From: Denitromonas halophila
GTDB taxonomy: Bacteria; Pseudomonadota; Gammaproteobacteria; Burkholderiales; Rhodocyclaceae
Length of the DNA: 64,000 nucleotides
Reading direction: 5' to 3'
Assembly (NCBI RefSeq): GCF_007625155.1
Contig: NZ_VMNK01000001.1
Coordinates: 62,001 to 126,000, forward strand
The notes under the pieces were generated by a model. The model saw nothing but the letters and a program-made list of their open reading frames with translations. It did no database searches and was not told where the DNA came from. This document shows, in pieces, positions 28,032-38,810 of the stretch. Position 1 is the stretch's first letter. Every line of letters begins with the position of its first letter. The position numbers and the translations under genes were made by a program.

Positions 28032-30602
28032 ATGGAAATAAATCGTCTGCGTGCCCTGCGCGGCCCGAACCTGTGGAGCCGCCTGACCAGCTTTGAAGCG
28101 CTGGTGCAGTGCGCTGATACCGAATTGTCGCTGGGCGATCTGCCCGGTTTTGAAGCGCGTTTGCGCGAGCGCTTCCCCACCATCGGTGCAATGCGGCCGG
28201 TGGGGCATCTGGGTGACATCTCGCTGGCGCATGTGCTCGGTTTTGCCGCGCTTGGCCTGCAAGCCGAAGCGGGCTGCCCGGTGTCCTTCGTGCGCTGCAA
28301 TGCGACGGTCGAACGCGGCGTGTTTCAGGTCGTGGTCGAGTACACCGAAGAAGCCGTGGGTCGGCTGGCCTTCGAGTTTGCTGAACAGCTTGTGGCTGCC
28401 GCGCTGGCCGATGCGGCTTTTGACCTGGACGCTGCGGTGGCCCAGTTGCATGCGCTGGATGAGGACATCCGCCTCGGACCCAGCACGGGCTCGATCGTGC
28501 ACACCGCGGTGGCGCGAGGCATTCCGTTCCGTCGCCTGACCGATGGTTCGCTGGTGCAGTTTGGCTGGGGCAGCAAGCAGCGCCGCATCCAGGCAGCCGA
28601 GGTCGACTCGACCTCGGCCATTGCCGAGTCGATCGCGCAGGACAAGGAGCTCACCAAGCAGTTGCTGCGCGCCGCCGGCGCACCGACGCCGGATGGCCGT
28701 CCGGTGACGGACGCCGATGATGCCTGGGCCGCCATGTGCGAAATTGGTGGTGCCGTGGTGGTCAAGCCGCAGGACGGCAACCAGGGCAAGGGCGTGACGG
28801 TCAATATCCTCACGCGCGACCACCTGAACGTGGCCTATCACGCGGCACGCGACTACAGCGACGCGGTGATGGTGGAGCGCTTCAGCCCCGGTCACGACTT
28901 CCGTTTGCTGGTGGTGGGCAACACGCTGGTAGCCGCCGCGCGACGCGATCCGCCGCATGTGATTGGTGACGGGGTGCATACCGTGCGCGAGTTGGTCGAC
29001 ATCGTGAACGCCGATCCGCGTCGGGGCGAGGGCCATGCCACCTCGCTCACCAAGATTCGCTTCGATGAAATCGCGATCGCCCGGCTGCAGCTCCAGGGCT
29101 ACACGCCGGATGCTGTCCCGCCGCGCGGTGCGCGGGTGGTGTTGCGCAACAACGCCAACCTGTCGACCGGCGGCACCGCGACCGACGTGACCGACGACGT
29201 TCACCCCGAGGTCGCTGCACGGGCGATCGAAGCGGCGCAGATGATCGGGCTGGATATCTGCGGCGTTGACGTGGTGTGTGAAACGGTCGGCCAGCCGCTC
29301 GAGAAGCAGGGCGGCAGCATTGTTGAAGTCAACGCGGCGCCCGGTCTGCGCATGCACTTGTCGCCCAGTTTTGGCAAGGGGCGCGACGTCGGTCAGGCCG
29401 TGGTCGACATGCTCTATACCAATGGCGACAACGGCCGGATTCCGATCGTCGCGGTGACCGGCACCAACGGCAAGACCACCACCGTGAGGCTGATGGCACA
29501 TCTGCTGACGCAGGCTGGCTATCGCACCGGTTTTACCGGCACGGAGGGCGTGCACGTCAATGGCCGCTGCACCGATACCGGTGACTGCAGCGGGCCGAAG
29601 AGTGCGCGCAATGTGCTGAGCCATCCCGAAGTGGATGCGGCGGTGCTCGAATGTGCGCGCGGCGGCATGCTGCGCGAGGGCCTGGGTTTCGACATGTGCG
29701 ATGTGGCGATTGTGACCAACATCGGCGTGGGCGATCACCTGGGTCTGAATTACATCAACTCGGTCGAGGAGTTGTCGGTCCTCAAGCGGGTGATTGTCCA
29801 GAACGTGGCGCCCACGGGCACCGCGGTGCTCAATGCCTGCGATCCGCATACCGTGGCGATGGCGCCGTTCAGCCCCGGCAAGGTGGTGTTTTTTGCCAGT
29901 CAGGCGGATGCGCCGGCGGCCGCCTTGCATCGGGCACAAGGGCATTGCGTCGTGGTGCGCGAGGGCGACGATTTGTGTGCCGTGGAAGGCGAGGTGGTGC
30001 ATCGGCTGTCACTGGCGCGGGTGCCGCTCACCCTGGCCGGGGCGATTCCCTTCCAGGTCGAGAATGTGATGGCGGTGATGGCCGCGGCGTGGTCGCTGGG
30101 TGTTGACTGGGCGGTGATCGACCGTGCGCTCGAAACCTTCGAGAGCACTGCACAGTCGGCGCCGGGGCGTTTCAACGTGTTCCGCCATCGCGGCGCGACG
30201 GTGATTGCCGACTATGGCCACAACCCCGACGCCATTGCGGCATTGGTGCGTGCGGTCGAGGCGATGCCGGGCAAGCGGCGCAGCGTGGTGATCAGCGGCG
30301 CGGGCGACCGTCGCGATGACGACATCAGCGCGCAGACCCGCATGCTGGGCGATGCCTTTGATGATGTGATTCTTTACGAAGACGCCTGCCAGCGCGGTCG
30401 CGCCGATGGCGAGGTGTTGCGCTTGCTGCGCGAGGGTCTGGCCTCGGCAACGCGTACCTCGCGGGTCGATGAAATCTATGGCGAGTTTCTGGCCATTGAC
30501 GCGGCGCTTGAGCGACTTGAGGCCGACGATCTGTGCCTGATCCTGATCGACCAGGTGGACGCGGCGCTGGCGCATATCGGGCAACGGGTGGCGGCTGGCT
30601 GA
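28032..30602 (+). CDS. cphA: Cyanophycin synthetase CphA (complete)
   Basis: 856 residues, full length. It has the N-domain, an ATP-grasp domain (VVVKPQDGNQGKGVT; EVNAAPGLRMHL) that phosphorylates the backbone carboxylate and adds Asp, and a complete Mur-ligase-like domain (P-loop VTGTNGKTTT, then the lid with ADYGHNPDA and SGAGDRRDDD) that adds Arg to the Asp side chain. It makes multi-L-arginyl-poly-L-aspartate, a nitrogen reserve. ATG at 28032 has AAAGGA upstream. It follows the degenerate paralogue in one operon. No cyanophycinase gene is in the window. Confidence 0.93.
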   Translation: MEINRLRALRGPNLWSRLTSFEALVQCADTELSLGDLPGFEARLRERFPTIGAMRPVGHLGDISLAHVLGFAALGLQAEAGCPVSFVRCNATVERGVFQVVVEYTEEAVGRLAFEFAEQLVAAALADAAFDLDAAVAQLHALDEDIRLGPSTGSIVHTAVARGIPFRRLTDGSLVQFGWGSKQRRIQAAEVDSTSAIAESIAQDKELTKQLLRAAGAPTPDGRPVTDADDAWAAMCEIGGAVVVKPQDGNQGKGVTVNILTRDHLNVAYHAARDYSDAVMVERFSPGHDFRLLVVGNTLVAAARRDPPHVIGDGVHTVRELVDIVNADPRRGEGHATSLTKIRFDEIAIARLQLQGYTPDAVPPRGARVVLRNNANLSTGGTATDVTDDVHPEVAARAIEAAQMIGLDICGVDVVCETVGQPLEKQGGSIVEVNAAPGLRMHLSPSFGKGRDVGQAVVDMLYTNGDNGRIPIVAVTGTNGKTTTVRLMAHLLTQAGYRTGFTGTEGVHVNGRCTDTGDCSGPKSARNVLSHPEVDAAVLECARGGMLREGLGFDMCDVAIVTNIGVGDHLGLNYINSVEELSVLKRVIVQNVAPTGTAVLNACDPHTVAMAPFSPGKVVFFASQADAPAAALHRAQGHCVVVREGDDLCAVEGEVVHRLSLARVPLTLAGAIPFQVENVMAVMAAAWSLGVDWAVIDRALETFESTAQSAPGRFNVFRHRGATVIADYGHNPDAIAALVRAVEAMPGKRRSVVISGAGDRRDDDISAQTRMLGDAFDDVILYEDACQRGRADGEVLRLLREGLASATRTSRVDEIYGEFLAIDAALERLEADDLCLILIDQVDAALAHIGQRVAAG

Positions 30603-30647
30603 GCGCGCTGCCGGGCGGGGCGTGACAGCTTTGTTGCGCGCCGCTCC

Positions 30648-33600
30648 TCAGAGAATCGGATCGGAGGCCTGGGCAGCGGCGGCTTGCCAGCGCGCCCGCC
30701 AGACCTCGGCCGGCTCGGGCTTGCCAAACATGTAGCCTTGCAACACGTCGCAGCGGTGGGTGGCCAGAAAGTGGCGCTGTCCCTCGGTTTCGACTCCCTC
30801 GGCAACGACCTTGAGCCCCATGCTGTGCGCCAGTGCCAGCGTGGCGGCGCTGATCGCGGCGTCGTTGGGGTCGGTCTCGATGTCGCGCACAAAACTGCGG
30901 TCGAGCTTGAGCGTCTGGATCGGCAGGCGTTTGAGATAGGCCAGCGACGAGTACCCCGTACCAAAGTCATCGATCGCGAGCAGCACTCCCGACTCGCGCA
31001 GACCGTGAAGCTGCGCAATGGCATGCTCCGGGTTGGCCATGGCCGTTGTTTCGGTGATTTCGAGTTCCAGGTCGCCCCGGTCGAGCCGGTGCCGTTTCAG
31101 GGTGGATTGCACCTGCGCGATCAGGTTTGGCGAGCGTAGCTGGCAGGCCGACAGATTGACCGCCATGCGGCTGACATGCATGCCGCCTTGCCGCCATTCG
31201 GCGAGTTGCCGACAGGCTTCGTCCAGCACCCAGGCACCGATCGCTTCGATCATGCCGGTTTCTTCAGCAATCGGAATGAAACGCATCGGCGGCACGAGGC
31301 CTCGGGTAGGGTGCTGCCAGCGAATCAGGGCTTCGACCGCGCACAGTTGTTGGCTTTGGGTTTCGACCTGGGGCTGGTAGTGCAGTACGAATTGCTGGTT
31401 GTCCAGCGCGGTGCGCAGCTCGGTCTCGAGCGTCATGCGTTCGGCAGCGGCAGCATTCATGGCCGCGGTGAAGAACTGGACGTTGTTGCGGCCTTGCTCT
31501 TTGGCGTGATACATGGCCGTGTCGGCGTTTTTCATCAGGCTGTCGGTGTCGCGGCCGTCGTCCGGAAAGACCGCAACACCGATGCTGGGGCTCGAATGCA
31601 GTGGTGTGTTTTCGAGCACATACGGGCGGGCGAGTGATTCGCGAATATCGCGGGCGACCGAGAGCGCGTCCACCGGTGCGCCGAGTGAGGTGGTCACGAC
31701 AACAAACTCGTCGCCGCCCAGACGCGCCACAATGTCACTTTCGCGCACGCAGTCGCGCAACCGGTTGGCGACTTCCTGCAGCAGCTTGTCGCCCACATGG
31801 TGGCCGAGGGTGTCGTTGATCAGCTTGAAGCGATCCATGTCGATGAACATCACCGCCAGATGGCGTCCGTCGCGGCGCGTGGCGTGGATGGCTTGCTTGA
31901 GGCGATGTTCCAGACTGTAGCGGTTGATCAGGCCGGTCAGATCGTCATGGTGGGCGAGGTAGGCGATGCGCTCTTCGGCGGCCTTGCGATCGCTGATGTC
32001 GGTAAAGCTGGCCATGTAATGGGCGATTTCGCCCGCGTCGTTGCGGATGACGGAGATGGCCGCCCATTTGGGATAGGTGCTGCCGTCCTTGCGCCGGTCG
32101 ACCAGCTCGCCCTGCCAGAACCCGGTGTCTTGCAAGGCGAGCCACATGTCGCGGTAAGTCTCGGGCGAGGTGGTGCCAGAGGCGAGGATCTTGGGGTTCT
32201 TGCCGAGCACTTCGTCCTGTGAATAGCCGGTGAGCTCGGTAAATGCAGGATTCACCGCAACGATGTTGTTGCGAATGTCAGAAATGACAATCGCCTCGCC
32301 GCTGCGTTCGAAAATGTTGGCGTACAGGTGCAGACTGTGTTCGGCGCGTTTGCGTTCGGAAATGTCGTGGATGAGCGCGACGCGTTCGGTGCGTGTGGCG
32401 GTTTGCATGCGCTCGGTCCACATGACGCAATCCAGGGTGCGTCCATCGTGTGTGCGGTGTTGGTATTCCCCAGACATGCGGCCTGAGGGCGTGCGCTCGA
32501 TTGCCTTGATCAGCCGCGGTACGTCGTGCACCGGATGCAGGTCGAGCAGTGTCATGGAGAGGAACTCGGCGCGGCTGAAGCCATAGTGGGCAACGGCAGC
32601 ATCATTGACGTCGAGAAAATGCAGGCTGTTTTCGTCGAACAAACACATGGGTTGCGGACTGTTGGCAAAGAGCAGGCGGTAGCGCTCCTCGCTTTGTCGC
32701 ACCGCTTCCTCAACATGACGCCGTTCGGTGATGTCCCGCACAAACCCGAACAGACGGCCGCCCGCAATGGGCCAGTGGCTGACGGTGATTTCCACCGGAA
32801 TCTTTTTGCCGGACTTGTGTTGGTACTCGGTCACGATCAGCCCGCCACCGCCGGCCACGATTTCGCGTATCTGGGCGAGAAGCTCTTGAGCACTTTTTCC
32901 TGTATCGAGGTTGCTCAGGCGCAGCGTGAGCAGTTCGGCGCGCGCGTAGCCGAGCAGGCGTTCGCAGGCGCGGTTGACGTCGACAATCTTGCCGTCCATG
33001 TCGAGCGCCCAGAAGGCATCGGCCGAGGTGGCGGTGACGGCGCGGAATTCCGCTTCGCGTTGGGCGATGTTCACCTGCATGGCCGTAAAGGCTTCGCCGA
33101 GGCCGCTCAGTTCGCTGCCGCTCAAGTCAGGCAGCGGCGTGTCGTAGCGCCCGTGCGCCATCGCTTCGCCGACGTGAGCCAGTTGCGCGAGCGGCACAAA
33201 GGTGCGTCGGATCATCCACACCAGCAACCCGGCGACGAGCAAGGAGCCGATGCCGACACCGATGACGGCCTTGCTTTGCGACCGGGCCAAGCCTTCGGTG
33301 ATCACGCGTTCCGGGAGCGCGTAGATGAGTGTGAGTGAGGGTTGCGCGGGGCCAACGCGGATCGTGCTGCCGATGGCCAGCATCGAACCGACCGGTGTGT
33401 CGATGAGCGAAGCTTTGGCGCGGGTCACCTCATGGGGCGTCACGCCCAGACCCGGGAATTGCTGCATCCAGGTGTCGCGAGACGCGCTGTTGGGTGCCCC
33501 GATGGCTGGCGCACCCGGCGGGTACAGGTAGTGTCCATCGCTGTCGGCAAGATAGGCGTCAACACGGTCGGGCAGGTTGTTGAGTACGGCCTCGGTGAGT

Positions 33601-34268
33601 TGGGCGAAGGCGACGTCGACGACCAAAATGCCAAAGACCTCTCCGCTCGGGGTGATGACGGTCGTGGCCGCTTGCAGAAAACGGGGTGCCGGTGTGTCGT
33701 TTGCGGTGCCAATTTCATCGAGACTGATCCGGGAGAGTAATACCTCGCCCGGTGTGAGCATTGCCGCGCTTTTCAGGAAGTGCGCATCGATGTTGTGCGG
33801 GTGTTCTTCGGCCGGCAGGATCACGATGGCGCCGCCACGGCGCTCAACGCGAACCTGCTCTTGAAAATTACCACCAGTCGATAGCAGGCGGATTGTCAGA
33901 TAGTTGGGATTGCCTTCTGCATAGCGCGACATGACCAGCTCAAGTCGTTGGCGCCAGTCAGTCAGGCTGTCGCCCGTGACGGGGTCCAGATTCTTGTTGT
34001 CTAGCGCACGGGCGATGCCGGAAATCGGTGGCAGTCCGGCCAGGAATGCGACGCTGCTGCGAATGTCGGTGATATTGCCGCGGAGCGCTTCGCCGTTGTA
34101 CTCAAGCGTTTTGCTCAACGCGGTGTGGTGGCTGCTCATGAGCCGCGCGTGTTGGTCGCTGGCAATGAGTTGCACCAGCCCGAGTGCGGCCAGCATGATC
34201 AGGGCGACCGCGCCGAAGGCAATCCGCGCACTGAGCGGAATCGAACGAAATGGAAGCGACCGACGCAT
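30648..34268 (-). CDS. Cache-HAMP-PAS-GGDEF-EAL c-di-GMP signalling protein
   Basis: About 1206 residues. A transmembrane helix (about 16-38) and a second (about 310-330) enclose a periplasmic sensor of Cache type; HAMP follows (about 330-385), then three PAS domains (about 395-760), GGDEF (about 775-935) and EAL (about 950-1200). The GGDEF motif is intact (ARLGGDEFVVV) with an RESD inhibitory site five residues upstream. The EAL site (VEALIRWQHP, DDFGTGYSSL) is also intact, so both cyclase and phosphodiesterase activity are possible. ATG at 34268 is preferred to the GTG at 34307. It lies 190 bp after a TonB-dependent receptor on the same strand, so the two may share a signal. Confidence 0.9.
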   Translation of the reverse strand: MRRSLPFRSIPLSARIAFGAVALIMLAALGLVQLIASDQHARLMSSHHTALSKTLEYNGEALRGNITDIRSSVAFLAGLPPISGIARALDNKNLDPVTGDSLTDWRQRLELVMSRYAEGNPNYLTIRLLSTGGNFQEQVRVERRGGAIVILPAEEHPHNIDAHFLKSAAMLTPGEVLLSRISLDEIGTANDTPAPRFLQAATTVITPSGEVFGILVVDVAFAQLTEAVLNNLPDRVDAYLADSDGHYLYPPGAPAIGAPNSASRDTWMQQFPGLGVTPHEVTRAKASLIDTPVGSMLAIGSTIRVGPAQPSLTLIYALPERVITEGLARSQSKAVIGVGIGSLLVAGLLVWMIRRTFVPLAQLAHVGEAMAHGRYDTPLPDLSGSELSGLGEAFTAMQVNIAQREAEFRAVTATSADAFWALDMDGKIVDVNRACERLLGYARAELLTLRLSNLDTGKSAQELLAQIREIVAGGGGLIVTEYQHKSGKKIPVEITVSHWPIAGGRLFGFVRDITERRHVEEAVRQSEERYRLLFANSPQPMCLFDENSLHFLDVNDAAVAHYGFSRAEFLSMTLLDLHPVHDVPRLIKAIERTPSGRMSGEYQHRTHDGRTLDCVMWTERMQTATRTERVALIHDISERKRAEHSLHLYANIFERSGEAIVISDIRNNIVAVNPAFTELTGYSQDEVLGKNPKILASGTTSPETYRDMWLALQDTGFWQGELVDRRKDGSTYPKWAAISVIRNDAGEIAHYMASFTDISDRKAAEERIAYLAHHDDLTGLINRYSLEHRLKQAIHATRRDGRHLAVMFIDMDRFKLINDTLGHHVGDKLLQEVANRLRDCVRESDIVARLGGDEFVVVTTSLGAPVDALSVARDIRESLARPYVLENTPLHSSPSIGVAVFPDDGRDTDSLMKNADTAMYHAKEQGRNNVQFFTAAMNAAAAERMTLETELRTALDNQQFVLHYQPQVETQSQQLCAVEALIRWQHPTRGLVPPMRFIPIAEETGMIEAIGAWVLDEACRQLAEWRQGGMHVSRMAVNLSACQLRSPNLIAQVQSTLKRHRLDRGDLELEITETTAMANPEHAIAQLHGLRESGVLLAIDDFGTGYSSLAYLKRLPIQTLKLDRSFVRDIETDPNDAAISAATLALAHSMGLKVVAEGVETEGQRHFLATHRCDVLQGYMFGKPEPAEVWRARWQAAAAQASDPIL

Positions 34269-34458
34269 GGTGTCCAGAAGGCGTCCTCGGTAAGTGCGTT
34301 GTGGCACGGGTGTGCTGAGGCGTGAAAAAAGGCTTGGGCCTTTGGTGTGTGAACGGTAGTAAAGGCGCTGGGCTTTAGCGTGGTGAGGACGGTCGGTCGG
34401 TGAAACCTGTGCGGACGATTACCCCGGCGTCCGGTGTCCTTGCCCGCGTTTGGCCGTG

Positions 34459-36459
34459 TCAGAGCGGCCAGTTGACGACCACAAAGAGTTGGCGGCCGTC
34501 TTGAAGGAGCCGGCTTTGCCGGTGATCCAGCGAGGCGGGTTCGGCATAGCGCTTATCGAGCAGATTGCTTGCCAGCACGCTCAGGCTGGCGCCTCCGGGC
34601 AGATGGCGGCTGACGAGGTTGACGTTGAGGAGGGTGCGTCCGCCCGTGTGGCCACCGTTGAGCGTGTCGCGCCGGCTCTCGTATTGCACTTCGACCCCCG
34701 ACTTCAGCTTGGGTGTCCAGTGGCTGAGCCAGTTGGCTTTGATCATGTGACGGGGAACGTTGGTCAGTGATTTTCCGGTGCCCTCGTCGCGGCTGTGTTG
34801 CCAGGTGTAGCTCAGCCGGAGGCGGTCGCCGTTGACCCGCGCCAGCTCGCCCTCAAGCTCAAACCCCTGTGCGGTCGCGGGCGACTGGTTCTGGAAGCTC
34901 ACGGTGTCGTCGTTTGGGTCGGTCTGGCTGCCGATGAGATCGGATATCCGGTAACGAAACGCTGAACCGGACAGGTGGAGGCCGTCGGCTTGATACTCAT
35001 ATACCGCTTCGACAGTGCGTATGGTCTCGGGCTTGAGATTCGGATTGGCAGTGTTGAAGCCGGCAATGGCGTAGTAGCGCTCGTAGGCCGTCGGGGCACG
35101 GCTGGCGCTGCCGTAGAGCAATTTGAGCGTGGTGGTGTCGCTGTATCGATGGATCAGGCCCAGGCGAGGATGCGCGGTGACATTACCGGTCCATTGGCGA
35201 TCCCAGCGCAGGCCGAGGTTGAACTGCCAGCGTGGCGCGAAAGCGAATTCGTCTTCAATGAACAGGCCCCAGCGTCGGCCCTGGCGCTGATCGTTCAGAT
35301 ACTCGACATAGGGGGCGACGTCGGCGTTGCCTTGGTCGATCTGAGCGTCATAGAAGAATTCACCCCAGGCGCGGAGCGTGTGCTGATCCGTTACGCGCTT
35401 GATCCACTGCCCTTCGAGGCCGAATCGCTGCCCCTGCGCGCTGTCTTCGGTCAGGGTCACGGGCGGGTAGTCGTAGGGGTAGTAGCCGACGTAGTCGTAC
35501 TGGTTGTAGGTGGCCTGAATGCTCGCGGTGCTGCTGTCCGAGGGCGTGAATTCACGCGCAGCCGACAGCATCAGGTAATCATCTTCAGTGCGGCTGCGTC
35601 GGTCGTTGAACAGCTGATCGAAGGCCCCGGTGGGGACGCTCTTGGTGCGCTGGCTGGCGATGAGCTGGAGTCGCCATTGGTCGACCAGAAGCTTGGCGAG
35701 CAGGCGGTTGCGTGCTTCGCCGTCGAGGTTTTCGGCGCGTCCGAAGTTGGTTTGCGGGCTGTCGAATTCGGGGTAGTCGTGAGTGGCGCCGCTCGAGCGC
35801 GTGCGGCTCGCTGACAGCAGCAGGCGAGCGTTGGCGCTCAGACTCTGATCCAGCGTGACCTGGCCGCCGGTGTGCCCTTCGCTGCCCGCTTCGAGGCGAA
35901 TATTCTTGTTGCTGCCGGGCACTGGGTCTCGGGTCACCACGTTGATGACGCCCAGCAGCGCGTTGTTGCCATAGGCCGCGGAACCCGGCCCGGGCAAGAA
36001 TTCGACGCGTTTGATCAGGGACATGTCGACCGGGAAGGCGCCGCCGATTGACCCCTGGCTATATACCGGGTCGGCCAGACGCACGCCGTCGACCAGGATC
36101 ATGACCCGGGTGTTGTAGTCGCCGGGGCGTGCGAAACCGCGTGCGCCCAGGTAGTGGTAATTGCGATCGTATGTTGTGTACAGGCCGCGCATGCTTCGCA
36201 ATACATCGGCCAGCGTGCGGTAGCCGTAGGCTTCGATCTGTTGCGCGGTGACGATGGTGACGCGCGAGGGCGCGTGGATCCGTTGTTGCGGAAAGCGTCC
36301 CGAGTCAACGACGGTTTCGAGTTGTACGAGCGTGTCGATGTCGGCGTCGAACAAGGTGTCGCTGGCGGCGGGCGCCGCCAGTGCCGACAGACTGCCCAGC
36401 ATCACGCTGATGACAAGGGCGGACCGGCGGACGCGGCGCGGCGTGAGCAAGTGACGCAT
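34459..36459 (-). CDS. TonB-dependent outer-membrane receptor
   Basis: 666 residues: signal peptide (about 1-28), plug domain (about 50-170; PSRVTIVTAQQIEAYGYRTL, LGARGF, RVMILVDGVRLADP, RVEFLPGPGSAAYGNNALLG) and a 22-strand-type barrel to the C-terminus. It imports a scarce ligand across the outer membrane with TonB energy. Sequence type resembles the vitamin B12/catecholate-receptor group, but the ligand cannot be called. No TonB/ExbB genes are nearby. It is followed on the same strand by the Cache-GGDEF-EAL protein. The upstream gap 36460-36662 carries no gene that I can see. Confidence 0.9.
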   Translation of the reverse strand: MRHLLTPRRVRRSALVISVMLGSLSALAAPAASDTLFDADIDTLVQLETVVDSGRFPQQRIHAPSRVTIVTAQQIEAYGYRTLADVLRSMRGLYTTYDRNYHYLGARGFARPGDYNTRVMILVDGVRLADPVYSQGSIGGAFPVDMSLIKRVEFLPGPGSAAYGNNALLGVINVVTRDPVPGSNKNIRLEAGSEGHTGGQVTLDQSLSANARLLLSASRTRSSGATHDYPEFDSPQTNFGRAENLDGEARNRLLAKLLVDQWRLQLIASQRTKSVPTGAFDQLFNDRRSRTEDDYLMLSAAREFTPSDSSTASIQATYNQYDYVGYYPYDYPPVTLTEDSAQGQRFGLEGQWIKRVTDQHTLRAWGEFFYDAQIDQGNADVAPYVEYLNDQRQGRRWGLFIEDEFAFAPRWQFNLGLRWDRQWTGNVTAHPRLGLIHRYSDTTTLKLLYGSASRAPTAYERYYAIAGFNTANPNLKPETIRTVEAVYEYQADGLHLSGSAFRYRISDLIGSQTDPNDDTVSFQNQSPATAQGFELEGELARVNGDRLRLSYTWQHSRDEGTGKSLTNVPRHMIKANWLSHWTPKLKSGVEVQYESRRDTLNGGHTGGRTLLNVNLVSRHLPGGASLSVLASNLLDKRYAEPASLDHRQSRLLQDGRQLFVVVNWPL

Positions 36460-36662
36460 GGGCGACGAGCCTTTTGATCGGGTGCAGGCATAGCTTTCAG
36501 CTTGCCTGCGACGATGGCAGCGGGCGCGATCCGGCGCGCCGATGAAACATATCGCTAGTAATAACGACGCGCGTCACTGGAACTTGAGTGATCGAAACGG
36601 TGCGTGGGCTTGCTGCGTCAGCGGTAGACGGCGTTGATGCATCGGGTTGAGGCGCGCTCTCG

Positions 36663-36695
36663 AAAAGAAAAGGGGCGGTCCGTGAGGACCGCCCC
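36663..36695 (-). terminator. Intrinsic terminator after norB
   Basis: Perfect 10-bp stem GGGGCGGTCC / GGACCGCCCC with 4-base loop; on the minus strand it is followed by TTTTCTTTT. It lies 22 bp after the norB stop. Confidence 0.9.
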
Positions 36696-36716
36696 TGTGA
36701 CTAATGGCCTCGCTGA

Positions 36717-38114
<1,398 letters not shown>

Positions 38115-38128
38115 TCAGATAGCCGGAA

Positions 38129-38554
38129 TCAGCCTTCGATGTTTGGCGGCCAGTTGGCAGTGTTGATTTCGGAGCTGTACTTCAGGAACGCCACGAGATC
38201 ATCCAACTCCTTGTCGGTGAATCCGAAGTTCGGCATTTGGCGACGTCCGGGGGCCCCGGTGGGCATCGCTTGAATCCAGGCCTTGATGAACTCAGGGCCG
38301 CGGCGAGGGTACACATTGCCCAGCTCCGGTGCAAAGTAAGCACCTTCGCCCAGCAGCGAGTGACAGCCGATGCAGTTGTTGACTTCCCACAGTTTCTTGC
38401 CGTTGATCACTGATTCGGTCAAGTTGGCGCGGTTGTCGCGTTTTGGTAGTTCCTTCATTGTGTCGAAGGACAGCGCGAGAAACAGGAGGACGAAAAATAC
38501 TGTTCCCCCGTAAAAGATGTTTCGCGCCATGGATTTGGTAAATGTACCGCTCAT
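38129..38554 (-). CDS. norC: Nitric oxide reductase subunit C (cytochrome c)
   Basis: 141 residues: one N-terminal membrane anchor (about 12-30; IFYGGTVFFVLLFLALSF) and a periplasmic haem c domain with CIGCH at 61-65 and an axial Met in RRQMPNFGF. It passes electrons to NorB. ATG at 38554 has GGGGAGG upstream; the longer frame to 38641 includes the promoter and is rejected. An FNR/Dnr-type box lies 75-88 bp upstream. Confidence 0.95.
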   Translation of the reverse strand: MSGTFTKSMARNIFYGGTVFFVLLFLALSFDTMKELPKRDNRANLTESVINGKKLWEVNNCIGCHSLLGEGAYFAPELGNVYPRRGPEFIKAWIQAMPTGAPGRRQMPNFGFTDKELDDLVAFLKYSSEINTANWPPNIEG

Positions 38555-38628
38555 GGAGCCTCCCCATTGGATATCGCTGTACAGCACAGCTTGGGGCGCA
38601 TGGTGCGCGTACGGCCGGCGCGCGGCAT

Positions 38629-38642
38629 TGATACGAGTCAAC
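38629..38642. promoter_or_regulatory. FNR/Dnr/NnrR-type box before norCB
   Basis: TTGATACGAGTCAA, one mismatch from the TTGAT-N4-ATCAA consensus of the FNR/Dnr/NnrR regulators that switch on nor genes in low oxygen and NO. It is about 75 bp before the norC start codon, a suitable place for an activator. Confidence 0.6.
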
Positions 38643-38767
38643 TTGATGGGGGATAAGCCGCGGGTGAAATGCCCCCAAAACCCCTGTGGTTATGCGTGCT
38701 TTGCCGATATTGGCTATCCCTGGAAACTGGTTTTTCGGGCGGCTGGGAGCAGGGGGCGCCTGAAATG

Positions 38768-38791
38768 CAAACGGCCCGCCAAGCGGGCCGT
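38768..38791 (-). terminator. Probable terminator after the CBS protein gene
   Basis: Nine-bp perfect stem ACGGCCCGC / GCGGGCCGT with a 3-base loop, 20 bp after the stop; on the minus strand only TTTGCATTT follows, so the T-run is short. Confidence 0.6.
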
Positions 38792-38810
38792 AGGGTCCAG
38801 CGTGCGCGTC

